A DNA stretch of 64,000 nt, from NCBI RefSeq assembly GCF_036924535.1, contig NZ_JAZHRT010000001.1, positions 6,820,001-6,884,000 on the forward strand, in the 5' to 3' direction. Each line of letters starts with the position of its first letter. Positions within the stretch are counted from its first letter, which is position 1. Below the pieces are notes generated by a model. The model was not told the origin of the DNA. It was given only the letters and a program-made list of their open reading frames with translations, and ran no database searches. Both the position numbers and the translations under genes were made by a program. Shown one piece after another: positions 15,938-24,984 of this stretch. The DNA is from Bradyrhizobium sp. AZCC 2262. Its GTDB lineage: Bacteria; Pseudomonadota; Alphaproteobacteria; Rhizobiales; Xanthobacteraceae.

Positions 15938-18900
15938 TCAAGCCACCGCGCGGTCGGCGATGCGCGCAATTGGATAGCGTTCCAGAACCTTGGCGAGGAT
16001 CGCCGGACCGGTTGCGTCGACTGGGACGAAGAAACGGAGCTTCCACGAAATGATCTCGCCGAACACGCCGTAAGCCCGCAGCCGATCCCGCATCGTGTCG
16101 GTGAAACCGGTTAATTCGATCCGGTTCGCACCCATCACGCGGACGCGCCTGACCTGGAGACCCTCGGCGAGATCGAGCACGGTCTTGCCATCGATCAACG
16201 CAGTGAAGGCGGCGTCGGGGGAAAGATTCGACGTTCCGGTTTCCAGCGCACTGGCGACCCACGCGGGTGAGACCTTGCGGCCGATGATGCGCTCGCCAGC
16301 GTCGGTCTGCAGCCGATAGACCCTGGTCGACTCGTTGGGCAGACGCTTCCAGATCGGCAACAGTAAACCCGCGACGATGTGGATCTCGCTGTCCGTGAAC
16401 TCCGGAACCTCAGCGACTTCGGCCTCCCAGGCACGGGCGAAAGTGGCGCGGTCGACCTCCCGCCAGTGCGTCTGCGGCATCATAGCCAACGGTATATTGG
16501 GATGTTCCATTGGGCGGATGAGGCGGACCCGGCGTTCGACTTCGCCGTCGTCGAGCATCAGACTGCGGGCCGGGACTTGCACGGCGGCGCGGCCCGACTG
16601 GCTGTTGATCAGAAGAACCCCGCGGGGGTCGGAGAGGCGCTTCAACGCCTCATCGAGCGTGACCGGCCGGTTACGTTCGCGCTGGGTGATGGTCAGCAGG
16701 CGCGTCTCCGCAGAGGTGCCGGGATGGGTGTAAATTGTCCGCCGGCCTGCGACGACGAAGCTCTCGGCCGTCAACGTCTCCAGTCCGACATCATAGGTGC
16801 CGGACGCGATTGCGCCCTCGATCCGCGCGGTCAGCAACTGCTCGAACGCCGTAAACAGGATGTTCTGGAGATCGATAGTCAGCGCCAACAGCCTGTTGAG
16901 GAAGGTAGTGATTGGCGGCAACTCGTCCTTGATGCCGTTGTCATCGGTGAGCTTCAACCCGGTCGCGTCCTCGAACGTTTGAAGCGCACAATCCCTGACC
17001 TTGCCAGTGACGAGCAGCAGATAGAGCTGGCGCAGGGCGTCGCGCGCGTAGTGACTTTCGAGATTGTCTTCGGGGCGGAACAGGCCTTGCCCGCCGGTCT
17101 GACGCTGTCCCTTGGTGATGGCGCCCAACGTGTCGAGACGCCGTGCGATGGTCGAGAGGAAGCGTTTCTCGGCCTTCACATTCGTGGCGATGGGGCGGAA
17201 CAGCGGCGGCTGCGCCTGGTTGGTGCGGTTGGTCCGGCCCAATCCCTGGATAGCGGCGTCGGCCTTCCATCCGGCCTCCAACAGATAATGTGTGCGCAAG
17301 CGCCGGTTCTTCGCAGATAGCTCCGCGTGATAGGAACGCCCGGTACCGCCGGCGTCGGAGAAGACGAGGATGCGCTTGACATCATCCATGAATGCCTGGG
17401 TCTCGCCGAGGTTGGCGGAGCCGGCGCGGTTCTCGACGACGAGGCGGTCGACGCCATCAGATCCGGTCATGCGAATGATGCGCCGCGAGCGCCCTGTGAC
17501 TTCCGCCACCGTGTCGGTGCGGAAGCGCTGCACGATTTGGTCGAGCGCACCATGAACCGGCGTTAATGACGCCAACTTCTCGATCAAGAGGTCACGACGC
17601 GCGACGGCGTCCCGGCATTGCACTGGCTGGCCATCTCGGAAGGCTGGTCGCGACGACAGGTTACCCTCGCTATCGGTAAAGGGTTCGTAGAGTTGGGTCG
17701 GAAAGCTGTGCGCCAGATAATCCAGCACATATTCGCGCGGGGTAATGTCGACCTGGACGTCGCCCCATTCCTCGGTCGGGATTTCGGCAAGCCGGCGTTC
17801 CATCAATGCCTCGCCAGTCGAGACGATCTGGATCACTGCGGCATGGCCGTCGCTCAGGTCTCGCTCGACTGATGCGATCAGCGACGGCGTCTTCATCGCC
17901 GTGATGAGATGATTGAAGAAGCGCTGTTTCGCCGATTCGAACGCTGATCTGGCGGCGGACTTGGCCTGCGCGTTCAGCGTGCCGGTCGCGCCGGTGATGT
18001 TCGCAGCCTGCATGGCTGCGGCGAGATTGTTATGAATGATCGTAAAAGCGCCGGCATAGCTGTCATAGATGCGGATTTGCTCACCAGTTAGCTGGTGCTC
18101 GATCAGCTCATACTCGATGCCTTCGTAGGACAGCGAACGCGCCGCATAGAGACCGAGCGCCTTGAGGTCGCGCGCCAGCACCTCCATCGCCGCGACGCCG
18201 CCCGCCTCGATGGCCTCGACGAACTCGCTACGCGTCGCGAATGGAAAGTCCTCGCCGCCCCACAGCCCGAGGCGCTGAGCATAAGCGAGGTTATGAACCG
18301 TGGTGGCGCCGGTCGCCGAGACATACACGATGCGCGCGTTCGGCAGCGCATGCTGAAGCCGAAGCCCTGCACGGCCTTGCTGCGACGCGGCCTGGTCGCC
18401 GCGTTCACCCTTGCCGCCTGCGGCATTCTGCATCGCGTGAGACTCGTCGAAGATGATGACACCGTCGAAGTCGGCGCCCAACCATTCCACGATCTGTTTG
18501 ACCCGCGACACCTTCTCGTCGCGCGTGTCGGATCGCAGCGTGGCGTAGGTGGTGAAAAGGACGCCCTGCTCCAGACGGATCGGCGAGCCCTGGCGGAAGC
18601 GCGACAACGGCGTGACCAGCAGGCGTTCCATGCCGAGCGCCGACCAGTCACGCTGGGCGTCCTCGATCAGCTTATCGGACTTGCTGATCCAGACCGCGCG
18701 GCGGCGGCCCTTCAGCCAGTTGTCGAGCAGGATGCCGGCGACCTGGCGGCCCTTTCCCGCGCCGGTACCGTCTCCCAAAAACCAGCCACGCCGGAATTGC
18801 ACGGCATTGTCCGCATCGTCGCGCGCCGCGCAGACGAGGTCATAAGTCTCGTCGACCGTCCACGATCCCGCCCGGAACTGAGAGTGGGCCTCACCCGCAT

Positions 18901-20284
18901 AAATGACGGACTCAAGCTGCGCGTCGGACAGCAAACCGTTGATGATGACATGAGTCGGAAGGTGCGGCCGATAGGACGGGACCGGCGGCGCCACCGACGC
19001 CATGGCGGCTGATTGGACCAGCTTGGTGGGATGTGGCTGAGAGCCGGGAATACGGATCGATTGAAGTGCATATTCTTCGTAGAGCGCCTCGGTGATCCGA
19101 CCACCTTCGGCCGGTATCCAAGCAACGGTCTCGTAGGCAAGTTCAGCCCCTGCCGGATCCGCTGTGGGAGCCGCGATGCTGGACGGTCGCATCGTATAGG
19201 CGCGGACGGTTTTGGGAATGCCCGGACGAGCGATTGACGAAGCGGCGACCGCCATCGCGATCGGCAGTCGTGCCGGAACGTACTCCGTGACCCATCCCAG
19301 CAGCGTGGCAACGTCCGGCGCCACGCCAAGAAGCGACAGGAATGTCGTCGCATCGTCCGCCGGCGACCGGTCGATCACGGTCAGTCGCGTCTCAATGGTG
19401 GTGCCGTGCTTAGCGAAGACCCCACCAGCAATGGCTGCGCTGAAGACGACGCGGCCGCGTTCCTGCAACCGGATGAAGGCATCGCGCCAAACCGGATTGT
19501 CCGGGGAACAACTCGCCCCGGTGATTGCGACCAGCCGGCCGCCTTCGGGGAGCCGCGCCAAGGCCGACGCGATATGCCACAAGGCAGTGTCGGCGATGCG
19601 GCGATCGACGTTGGCAACGGCCGAGAATGGCGGGTTCATCAGAACGACGCTCGGCGTGATGGCGGTGTCGAGATGATCGTCGATATGCGCGGCGTCGAAG
19701 CGCGTGACGGCGATGCCGGGAAAGAGAAGTGAAAGAAGTCCAGCGCGGGTTTCGGCGAACTCGTTGAGAACGAGCGAAGCACCAGACAGCTCGGCCAGGA
19801 CGGCGAGCAAGCCCGTGCCAGCCGAAGGCTCCAGCACAACATCCGCCGGCATGATCGCGGCCGCGATGCTCGCCGCGAAACCAAGCGCGATGGGCGTGCT
19901 AAACTGCTGAAGCGCCTCGCTCTCTTCCGAACGGCGGGTGTGGGTAGGAAGAAGGCCGGCGATCTTTGCCAGCATGGGCAGCATCGCGGCAGGTGAATCG
20001 GCACGCGCGCGCATGGCCGGGCCAAACTTGCGAAGGAACAGGACGGCGGCTGCCTCACAGGCGTCATAGGCCGTCTTCCAGTTCCATCCCCCACCGGCGT
20101 CGGAGGCGCCAAAGGCGTTTTCCATCGCTGTGCGTAAGATCGGCGCATCGACGCACTGACCGCGCTCTAGATGGAGAAGGAGTTGTCGCGCAGCGCTGGC
20201 GATCGCGCCGGCCTTGTTCAGAGAAGTGGGCGTAACGGGAAGCGGCGCCGCAACGGCGGCCACTGAAGCGGGAATGATCTTCAT
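15938..20284 (-). CDS. Strawberry-notch-type helicase with N-terminal methyltransferase-like domain
   Basis: A 1448-residue protein. The front 400 residues carry a class I methyltransferase-like fold (VVLEPSAGTGLLAVLAEL and the catalytic-type NPPF at residues 217-220). The helicase follows: Walker A GDGTGAGKG at 504-512, then DESH at 613-616 (VIIFDESHAMQNA), and the SNO C-terminal region (FSDAGGTGRSYHAEL ... LGRTNRTNQAQPP). Such giant proteins are frequent in rhizobial ICEs and plasmids beside ParB and ArdC. Whether the methyltransferase part is active, and whether the protein protects incoming DNA, is unknown. The start is the ATG at 20284; the long in-frame upstream extension is leader sequence. 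Confidence 0.88.
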   Translation of the reverse strand: MKIIPASVAAVAAPLPVTPTSLNKAGAIASAARQLLLHLERGQCVDAPILRTAMENAFGASDAGGGWNWKTAYDACEAAAVLFLRKFGPAMRARADSPAAMLPMLAKIAGLLPTHTRRSEESEALQQFSTPIALGFAASIAAAIMPADVVLEPSAGTGLLAVLAELSGASLVLNEFAETRAGLLSLLFPGIAVTRFDAAHIDDHLDTAITPSVVLMNPPFSAVANVDRRIADTALWHIASALARLPEGGRLVAITGASCSPDNPVWRDAFIRLQERGRVVFSAAIAGGVFAKHGTTIETRLTVIDRSPADDATTFLSLLGVAPDVATLLGWVTEYVPARLPIAMAVAASSIARPGIPKTVRAYTMRPSSIAAPTADPAGAELAYETVAWIPAEGGRITEALYEEYALQSIRIPGSQPHPTKLVQSAAMASVAPPVPSYRPHLPTHVIINGLLSDAQLESVIYAGEAHSQFRAGSWTVDETYDLVCAARDDADNAVQFRRGWFLGDGTGAGKGRQVAGILLDNWLKGRRRAVWISKSDKLIEDAQRDWSALGMERLLVTPLSRFRQGSPIRLEQGVLFTTYATLRSDTRDEKVSRVKQIVEWLGADFDGVIIFDESHAMQNAAGGKGERGDQAASQQGRAGLRLQHALPNARIVYVSATGATTVHNLAYAQRLGLWGGEDFPFATRSEFVEAIEAGGVAAMEVLARDLKALGLYAARSLSYEGIEYELIEHQLTGEQIRIYDSYAGAFTIIHNNLAAAMQAANITGATGTLNAQAKSAARSAFESAKQRFFNHLITAMKTPSLIASVERDLSDGHAAVIQIVSTGEALMERRLAEIPTEEWGDVQVDITPREYVLDYLAHSFPTQLYEPFTDSEGNLSSRPAFRDGQPVQCRDAVARRDLLIEKLASLTPVHGALDQIVQRFRTDTVAEVTGRSRRIIRMTGSDGVDRLVVENRAGSANLGETQAFMDDVKRILVFSDAGGTGRSYHAELSAKNRRLRTHYLLEAGWKADAAIQGLGRTNRTNQAQPPLFRPIATNVKAEKRFLSTIARRLDTLGAITKGQRQTGGQGLFRPEDNLESHYARDALRQLYLLLVTGKVRDCALQTFEDATGLKLTDDNGIKDELPPITTFLNRLLALTIDLQNILFTAFEQLLTARIEGAIASGTYDVGLETLTAESFVVAGRRTIYTHPGTSAETRLLTITQRERNRPVTLDEALKRLSDPRGVLLINSQSGRAAVQVPARSLMLDDGEVERRVRLIRPMEHPNIPLAMMPQTHWREVDRATFARAWEAEVAEVPEFTDSEIHIVAGLLLPIWKRLPNESTRVYRLQTDAGERIIGRKVSPAWVASALETGTSNLSPDAAFTALIDGKTVLDLAEGLQVRRVRVMGANRIELTGFTDTMRDRLRAYGVFGEIISWKLRFFVPVDATGPAILAKVLERYPIARIADRAVA

Positions 20285-20400
20285 GGGGGGGAGCCTCAGA
20301 GAGCGGGGGAAGGATCGAGCCGCATGGCGCTCTCTCGACCGCGCCGGCTCAAACCCATCCCGGCCCGCCTCTCCCTCTTCCCGACCCGCTGGTTGACCGC
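20285..20400 (-). promoter_or_regulatory. 5' leader of helicase gene, diverged copy of shared leader
   Basis: Read in the gene's direction, this leader contains GGGAGAGGCGGGCCGG, then GGGTTTGAG and GGTCGAGAGAG in the same order and spacing as the ParB and ArdC leaders. It is the most diverged of the three. Promoter or RNA regulatory function is inferred from repetition at three co-resident genes. Confidence 0.45.
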
Positions 20401-20515
20401 CAAGAAGATGGGGGCTGAGCTGCTCTGCACGGAGGAAGGGAGGGAAACAGCGCTTTCGTCTCGTGACTCTGCGCGCTATCTTTCTGCCCATCGAGAATCG
20501 CAACGAAGTGACGAG

Positions 20516-20710
20516 ATGAACGACCAGAAGCTCAAACGACGCGTCATCACGCCAGCCGAACGAGAGGCGCTGAGAGTATTCGGGCAGGTCAAGACCGAGA
20601 AAGCCGTAAGCGAGCATGAAAAGGCACAAAAGGCGTTTCACGAAAATCGCGAACGCTTGAAAACGTTGCGATTGGCGCGGGAAGCCGCCGAAAAGGCAAA
20701 AGGAACATGA
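20516..20710 (+). CDS. small basic helical protein, unknown
   Basis: A 64-residue lysine- and arginine-rich protein, MNDQKLKRRVITPAEREALR onward, whose second half (KAVSEHEKAQKAFHENRERLKTLRLAREAAEKAKG) should be one long helix or coiled coil. I do not recognise a named family. The start at the ATG at 20516 excludes an upstream extension that overlaps the helicase leader. Its stop overlaps the next gene's ATG (ATGA at 20707), so they form a two-gene unit, divergent from the helicase. Confidence 0.65.
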   Translation: MNDQKLKRRVITPAEREALRVFGQVKTEKAVSEHEKAQKAFHENRERLKTLRLAREAAEKAKGT

Positions 20711-21045
20711 CGCCTACGCTTTTTCCTTCGATCTTTACGATCGAGATCGGCGGCATCCCAACGGTGACGTTCGAAGCAAAGAGCCTCCGTGAAGCGAGTG
20801 AGATCTGCAACGCGCCGTGGCTGGGTGAAGATTTGGCGTCAGCACATTCCGATGGCGCACCGTTGTGGGATGGCAAAGCTCCGCTTAGAGCACGCATGGG
20901 CTACGCCGACGAGATCGCAACATTCGACGATGCTTCCAAAGATGCTCAACCGTCCGATGGAATGTTGATGGTCTATCTCGTCGAATTGGACGACAATGAC
21001 AGCGCGGAGAATTTCGAACCCAGTCCATTCACGCAACAGCGCTGA
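20707..21045 (+). CDS. hypothetical protein coupled to the previous gene
   Basis: A 112-residue acidic protein: MTPTLFPSIFTIEIGGIPTV, then a stretch that reads like a small alpha/beta domain (VTFEAKSLREASEICNAPWLGEDL), and an acidic C-terminus (VELDDNDSAENFEPSPF). No named family is recognised. It overlaps the preceding small basic protein by four bases, and the opposite charges suggest the two products could interact; that is inference only. The convergent ParB gene ends 146 bases downstream, with a terminator between. Confidence 0.65.
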   Translation: MTPTLFPSIFTIEIGGIPTVTFEAKSLREASEICNAPWLGEDLASAHSDGAPLWDGKAPLRARMGYADEIATFDDASKDAQPSDGMLMVYLVELDDNDSAENFEPSPFTQQR

Positions 21046-21109
21046 GAAGCGATGGCGAGAGATTCGTGCGAGCCGGCTTAGGGACGATTTTGGAGGTCCC
21101 TCGAAAGAA

Positions 21110-21134
21110 AAGCCCGGCACGGAATGCCGGGCTT
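21110..21134 (-). terminator. rho-independent terminator for parB
   Basis: AAGCCCGGCA and TGCCGGGCTT form a perfect 10-bp stem around a 5-base loop. On the minus strand the stem is followed by TCTTTCG, giving the T-rich tail. It lies 56 bases after the parB stop. Confidence 0.75.
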
Positions 21135-21190
21135 GGGACGGACCGAGGATAAGAAGGTGTGGGTTGGCCGAAGCCCCCACACCTGGGAGA

Positions 21191-23311
21191 TTATTCTGCT
21201 GCAATGATGTGTGGCCGTTCGTCGTCAGTGTCGGCTTCGTCCTCGCCGGCCGCGAGAAACTCCGGTAACGCCTCGGGATCTGCAGCGGGCGCTCCTACCG
21301 CGCCCACCTCATCGAGACGAAGTGGTTCAGGTAACCATCCGGTCCCCTCGAGCAGTCTCTCGGCCTCCCGCGCCATGTCGCCTTTCTTGAGGTGGTCGAT
21401 GAGTTGTACCGATTGCTCACCCTTTACCTCGCGCACGGCCTCGAGAATGCGAGGTTTGGTGACCCGGCCGAGATAGTTGTCGACGGTCGGCTTCCAGCCC
21501 ACTGCTGCCATATCGAGACCGACGGCGCGGGCAAGAACGTTGGCATGATCGAGGCTTCGGCGTATGCCGTTCGCGGAGACGCGGCCCTCATTGTAGCGGT
21601 TGGCGGGCTCGTAGAGTGCATTGACCGCGGATGACGCACAATGCGCGAACAACGCGGCCTGCTCTTTCCCGTCGAACGTCGTGAGCACGTTCCACAGATC
21701 AGCTTCGTCCTTGGGCAGGCGGGCTTTCCATCCGTCATTGCGCCCGTCGATAGCTTCCGCTGATGCACTCTCCTTCAGGCCGGGCGCTTGAGCAGGGAAT
21801 GTCGGGGTCCGGATCGCGATCTCCAGGCAGCCGCTCGACGGTGAGAATCGGTAGAAGGTCGCCAATACGAAATTGTACAGTACCGCCTGGAAGGCGACGG
21901 CCGGATCGTTGGCCAGCGCATTGCGCAAGGCCAGTGTGCGATGTGCGGTCAGCTCGATGATGAGCCGATCCGGCAGCGGCTTGACCGTGTCGTCGTCGTT
22001 CTCCTCGACGGGTTCGGTTGGCGCACCGCCGACAGAGATGACCGCGCGTTGGACCACACCATTGGTCGTATGCCGGTCATCGTTGGTCTCTCCGTCGCCG
22101 TGTACTTCGCTTTCGGGACCGACGACGCTGGGCGCCTCATCTTCCGGCCGCACGTAGCCACGGGCGATCGCCAGCAAACCCTCGGCATTGATGCTGACGA
22201 AGACGCCGGCGCGGGGGATCTCGGCCGGATCGTAGATAAGTGATCGAGATTCCAGGACGGACTGCGCCGCCTCGATTTCTCCGAGGCGCTGATCAATCTC
22301 GTCGGGCAGTTCGTCGGCGTCCTGGTAATCCTGCTCGATCTTGGCGTGCTCGGCGCTGAGGGCGTCAAGCGTCGCCCGCTCCTCCTCAGTCAGATCAGTC
22401 GGTTCGCCCTCAAGCTCGCGCAACCCGCTAGTGTGACCGTAGGGGAAATCGACGGCCACCGCGATCCACTTCCAGCCTTCGGCCGCGATCGTCTCGGCCT
22501 CGGCTTTCAGCTTCTCGGTAGCGAGACGATCGAGCAGCGGCACATCCTGCAACCAGCCGCCATCGTCGTGTGCGAACAAATCCCGTAGGACGGTACCGCC
22601 GGCCTGCTCGTAGATATCTAGCCCGACGAACTGGGCGCGACGGTCGGAAGCGCGCACGGTGTTCTCCGTCAGCATCCGCCGGATCTGATATGGCTCGTCG
22701 TTGCCGGATCTGCTGACATTGTCCCAGGCCTGCTCCTGACGCGCCTGGTCGACCGTGACCGAGAAGGCCATCAACTGTTCGAGCGTAATGCAATCGTCGG
22801 CATAGACGTCGTGCAGCTTCGGCGACACGGACGCCAGACGGAGGCGCTGCTTGACGATCGCCGGCGAGACGAAGTGCCGCGCGGCGATATCCTCTTCACT
22901 CATGCCACCGTCACGCAGCAGCTTGAACGCGCGGAACTGATCGAGCGGATGCAGGCCGACCCGCTCGTCGTTCTCGGCAAGGGAATCGTCCTCGGCGATA
23001 CCACCATCCCTGATAACGCAGGGGACAGGTTGCGTCTTCGCCATACGCTTCTGCTTGACCAGCAGTTCGAGCGCGCGGTAGCGGCGGCCACCGGCGGGCA
23101 CCTCGAACATGCCGGTCTCCTGGCCGTCGGCCTCGACGACCGCACGGACGCTCAAGCTTTGCAGGAGTGTGCGCTGAGCGATGCTCTCCGCCAGTTGCTC
23201 GATCGAGACGCCGGCCTTTACGCGGCGGACGTTGGACTGGCTCAAGATCAGCTTGTTGAAGGGAATATCGCGGGAGGGACTGAGTTTGATTTTCTGAACG
23301 GCGCTTGCCAT
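21191..23311 (-). CDS. parB: ParB/RepB/Spo0J-type protein of the ICE
   Basis: A 706-residue protein. The N-terminal ParB/sulfiredoxin-like domain covers IPFNKLILSQSNVRRVKAGVS with the box II motif PAGGRRYRALELL and ENDERVGLHPLDQFRAF, and is followed by a helix-turn-helix (MSEEDIAARHFVSPAIVKQRLRLA, about residues 130-155). The remaining 450 residues are specific to large ICE and plasmid ParB proteins. No parA is adjacent, so it may act as a CTP-dependent DNA clamp or nuclease rather than as a partition partner. The start is the ATG at 23311; the upstream in-frame extension is the shared leader element. Confidence 0.9.
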   Translation of the reverse strand: MASAVQKIKLSPSRDIPFNKLILSQSNVRRVKAGVSIEQLAESIAQRTLLQSLSVRAVVEADGQETGMFEVPAGGRRYRALELLVKQKRMAKTQPVPCVIRDGGIAEDDSLAENDERVGLHPLDQFRAFKLLRDGGMSEEDIAARHFVSPAIVKQRLRLASVSPKLHDVYADDCITLEQLMAFSVTVDQARQEQAWDNVSRSGNDEPYQIRRMLTENTVRASDRRAQFVGLDIYEQAGGTVLRDLFAHDDGGWLQDVPLLDRLATEKLKAEAETIAAEGWKWIAVAVDFPYGHTSGLRELEGEPTDLTEEERATLDALSAEHAKIEQDYQDADELPDEIDQRLGEIEAAQSVLESRSLIYDPAEIPRAGVFVSINAEGLLAIARGYVRPEDEAPSVVGPESEVHGDGETNDDRHTTNGVVQRAVISVGGAPTEPVEENDDDTVKPLPDRLIIELTAHRTLALRNALANDPAVAFQAVLYNFVLATFYRFSPSSGCLEIAIRTPTFPAQAPGLKESASAEAIDGRNDGWKARLPKDEADLWNVLTTFDGKEQAALFAHCASSAVNALYEPANRYNEGRVSANGIRRSLDHANVLARAVGLDMAAVGWKPTVDNYLGRVTKPRILEAVREVKGEQSVQLIDHLKKGDMAREAERLLEGTGWLPEPLRLDEVGAVGAPAADPEALPEFLAAGEDEADTDDERPHIIAAE

Positions 23312-23404
23312 GTCGGATGCTCCACGACGGGCGGCCGAAAGACTCTCTCTCGACCTCCTACCCGTCACAGGCAAGCCGGCGCGCCTCTCACTCTCTGACG
23401 CGCA
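23312..23404 (-). promoter_or_regulatory. 5' leader of parB, shared leader family
   Basis: Read in gene direction it contains GAGAGTGAGAGG, GCGCGCCGG, then GTGACGGGT, GGAGGTCGAGAGAGAG and GCCCGTCGTGGAGCA before the ATG. The same blocks in the same order precede ardC, and a weaker version precedes the helicase gene. The family may carry a promoter or RNA regulatory element. Confidence 0.6.
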
Positions 23405-23445
23405 GCACCAACTGAAGGCGGACACTGAAACGACGTGCGGATGCA

Positions 23446-24396
23446 TCACGCGGCCTCCTCGTTGCCCTCAACGACGGAATCGATCGCGGGCGGCAGAAAG
23501 GCGAGCAGGAAATCGGCTGCCTTCGATGCCGCGCTCGCGGCGCGCACCACAGCGCGATTATCCTCGCGCAGAACCTCCAGCCAAAAACCGATGTAGTCGG
23601 CGTGGCGCACGGTCGGCACGATACCAAGCGAGGCACAAACGAAGGCACCCGCCATTTCGGCGACCAGCTCTTCGCGCGCGTATGATTTTGAGCCGAACGA
23701 ACCCGAGTGGTCGCGGTTGAGGCGGGACGCCTGGCCGGTCCAATGACCGAGTTCATGAAAAGCGGTCCGGTGCCAATTGATCGGCTCGAAATAGGCCGCC
23801 GGTGGCGGCACCTGTACGAAATCGTTCGACGTGTTGTAGTAGGCGCGTGCACCCCCGATGCGGAAATCCGCGCCAGTGGCGGCGATCAACGCCTCGGCTC
23901 GGGGCTCAATCAGATCTGGCGGCGGCGGGACGACCGAGGCAGCGACCCCCTCGGGCAAGCCATCGCACTGGTCCGCGTTGAAGACGGTAAAACGCTTGAG
24001 AAACGGGATGGCACCCGGCTCTTCACCGGCCTCCGCGGCGCGCCGACGTTCGTCGTCCGGGATGAAGCGATCGGCATAGACGACGGTTGTTCCCCGTTCG
24101 CCCTTCCTGACATGGCCGCCAAGCCCCAGCGCCTGGCGAAATGTGAGCCAGCTCTGTCCAGAAAAACCGTGCTCGTAGAGGGAACCCCATAGTATCAGTA
24201 CATTAATCCCGGAATATCCGCGCTGCGTGACAGCGTTGCGCGGCATGGCGAGCGGCGCCTTGATCGCCGCCGTCCCCCATGGCTGCACCCACGGGATACG
24301 GCCGGCCTCCAGCTCGGCGATGATCTTGTCGGTGATTTCGGTGTAAAGGCTCGCGCGGTCGTTGCCGGCACGAACTCGGGCGGTATGTCCAGACAT
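23446..24396 (-). CDS. ardC: ArdC-type antirestriction protein
   Basis: A 316-residue protein of the ArdC family: an N-terminal ssDNA-binding domain (ASLYTEITDKIIAELEAGRIPWVQPW ... NVLILWG) and a C-terminal zincin-like metallopeptidase with HELGHW at residues 214-219 (AFHELGHWTGQASRL) and a downstream GSFGSKSYAREELVAEMAGAF. ArdC proteins protect single-stranded incoming DNA from restriction during conjugation, which fits a transfer module. The start is the ATG at 24396, giving MSGHTARVRAG; the in-frame upstream extension is the shared leader. Confidence 0.93.
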   Translation of the reverse strand: MSGHTARVRAGNDRASLYTEITDKIIAELEAGRIPWVQPWGTAAIKAPLAMPRNAVTQRGYSGINVLILWGSLYEHGFSGQSWLTFRQALGLGGHVRKGERGTTVVYADRFIPDDERRRAAEAGEEPGAIPFLKRFTVFNADQCDGLPEGVAASVVPPPPDLIEPRAEALIAATGADFRIGGARAYYNTSNDFVQVPPPAAYFEPINWHRTAFHELGHWTGQASRLNRDHSGSFGSKSYAREELVAEMAGAFVCASLGIVPTVRHADYIGFWLEVLREDNRAVVRAASAASKAADFLLAFLPPAIDSVVEGNEEAA

Positions 24397-24485
24397 CGCG
24401 GTTCTCCGCGACGGGCACCGGAAGCCTCTCCTCCGATCTTCAACCCGTCGCGGCAGACCGGCCCGCACTCTCACTCTCAGCTACG
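24397..24485 (-). promoter_or_regulatory. 5' leader of ardC, shared leader family
   Basis: In gene direction this reads GAGAGTGAGAGTGCGGGCCGG, GCGACGGGTTGAAGATCGGAG, GAGGCTTCCGG and GCCCGTCGCGGAGAA up to the ATG. It aligns block for block with the parB leader 1 kb away. A common promoter or 5' RNA element for establishment genes is the simplest reading. Confidence 0.6.
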
Positions 24486-24760
24486 GTGACGGGGATAACG
24501 GACTGCGCATTCGCGCGGCTGTCTTTTTTGGCAGGATAGACACCCTAACGACCCGCGACGCGGGGCTTCGGCGCAGCCGACAAAGCGGTCTCGCGGGGAA
24601 GCGACGAAATGCGCCGGGGCGAAGCGCAGTGAAAGAGGCAGCCGCAGGAGCGGTCTCTAATTGCGGGCGTGGTCAACTGTTCTTTACGTCTGGTGCGCCG
24701 CCAAGACGGTTAGGCCCACTGCGTATGCGCGCTCCATTTCGCGGCGCGACTCATCGTGCC

Positions 24761-24958
24761 CTAGGCCACTCTCTTAGGTACTGCGCGCTCGACCGGAGGG
24801 GCTTCGATAGATTTTGGGTCAGGACCGGATTGCAACATACCATCATGTCTCGCGAACAACTCGGAATTGGGATCAACCGCCAGCCGGTCAAACAATTCCC
24901 GTAGCTCTGGCCTAAGGCCATCACCGCACAAGGCCGCTATAGAATGAAATTTGCGCAT
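24761..24958 (-). CDS. small hypothetical protein
   Basis: A 65-residue frame starting MRKFHSIAALCGDGLRPELRELFDRLAVDPNSELFARHDG with a GGAG ribosome site 7 bases before the ATG at 24958. No family is recognised. The ribosome site lies inside a perfect 8-bp hairpin (TCGTGCTC / GAGCACGA, 24960-24984), so translation could be structure-controlled. The flanking intervals 24486-24760 and 24985-25635 contain GC-rich degenerate repeats and no supportable gene. Confidence 0.45.
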   Translation of the reverse strand: MRKFHSIAALCGDGLRPELRELFDRLAVDPNSELFARHDGMLQSGPDPKSIEAPPVERAVPKRVA

Positions 24959-24984
24959 GTCGTGCTCCCGTTTCCCGAGCACGA

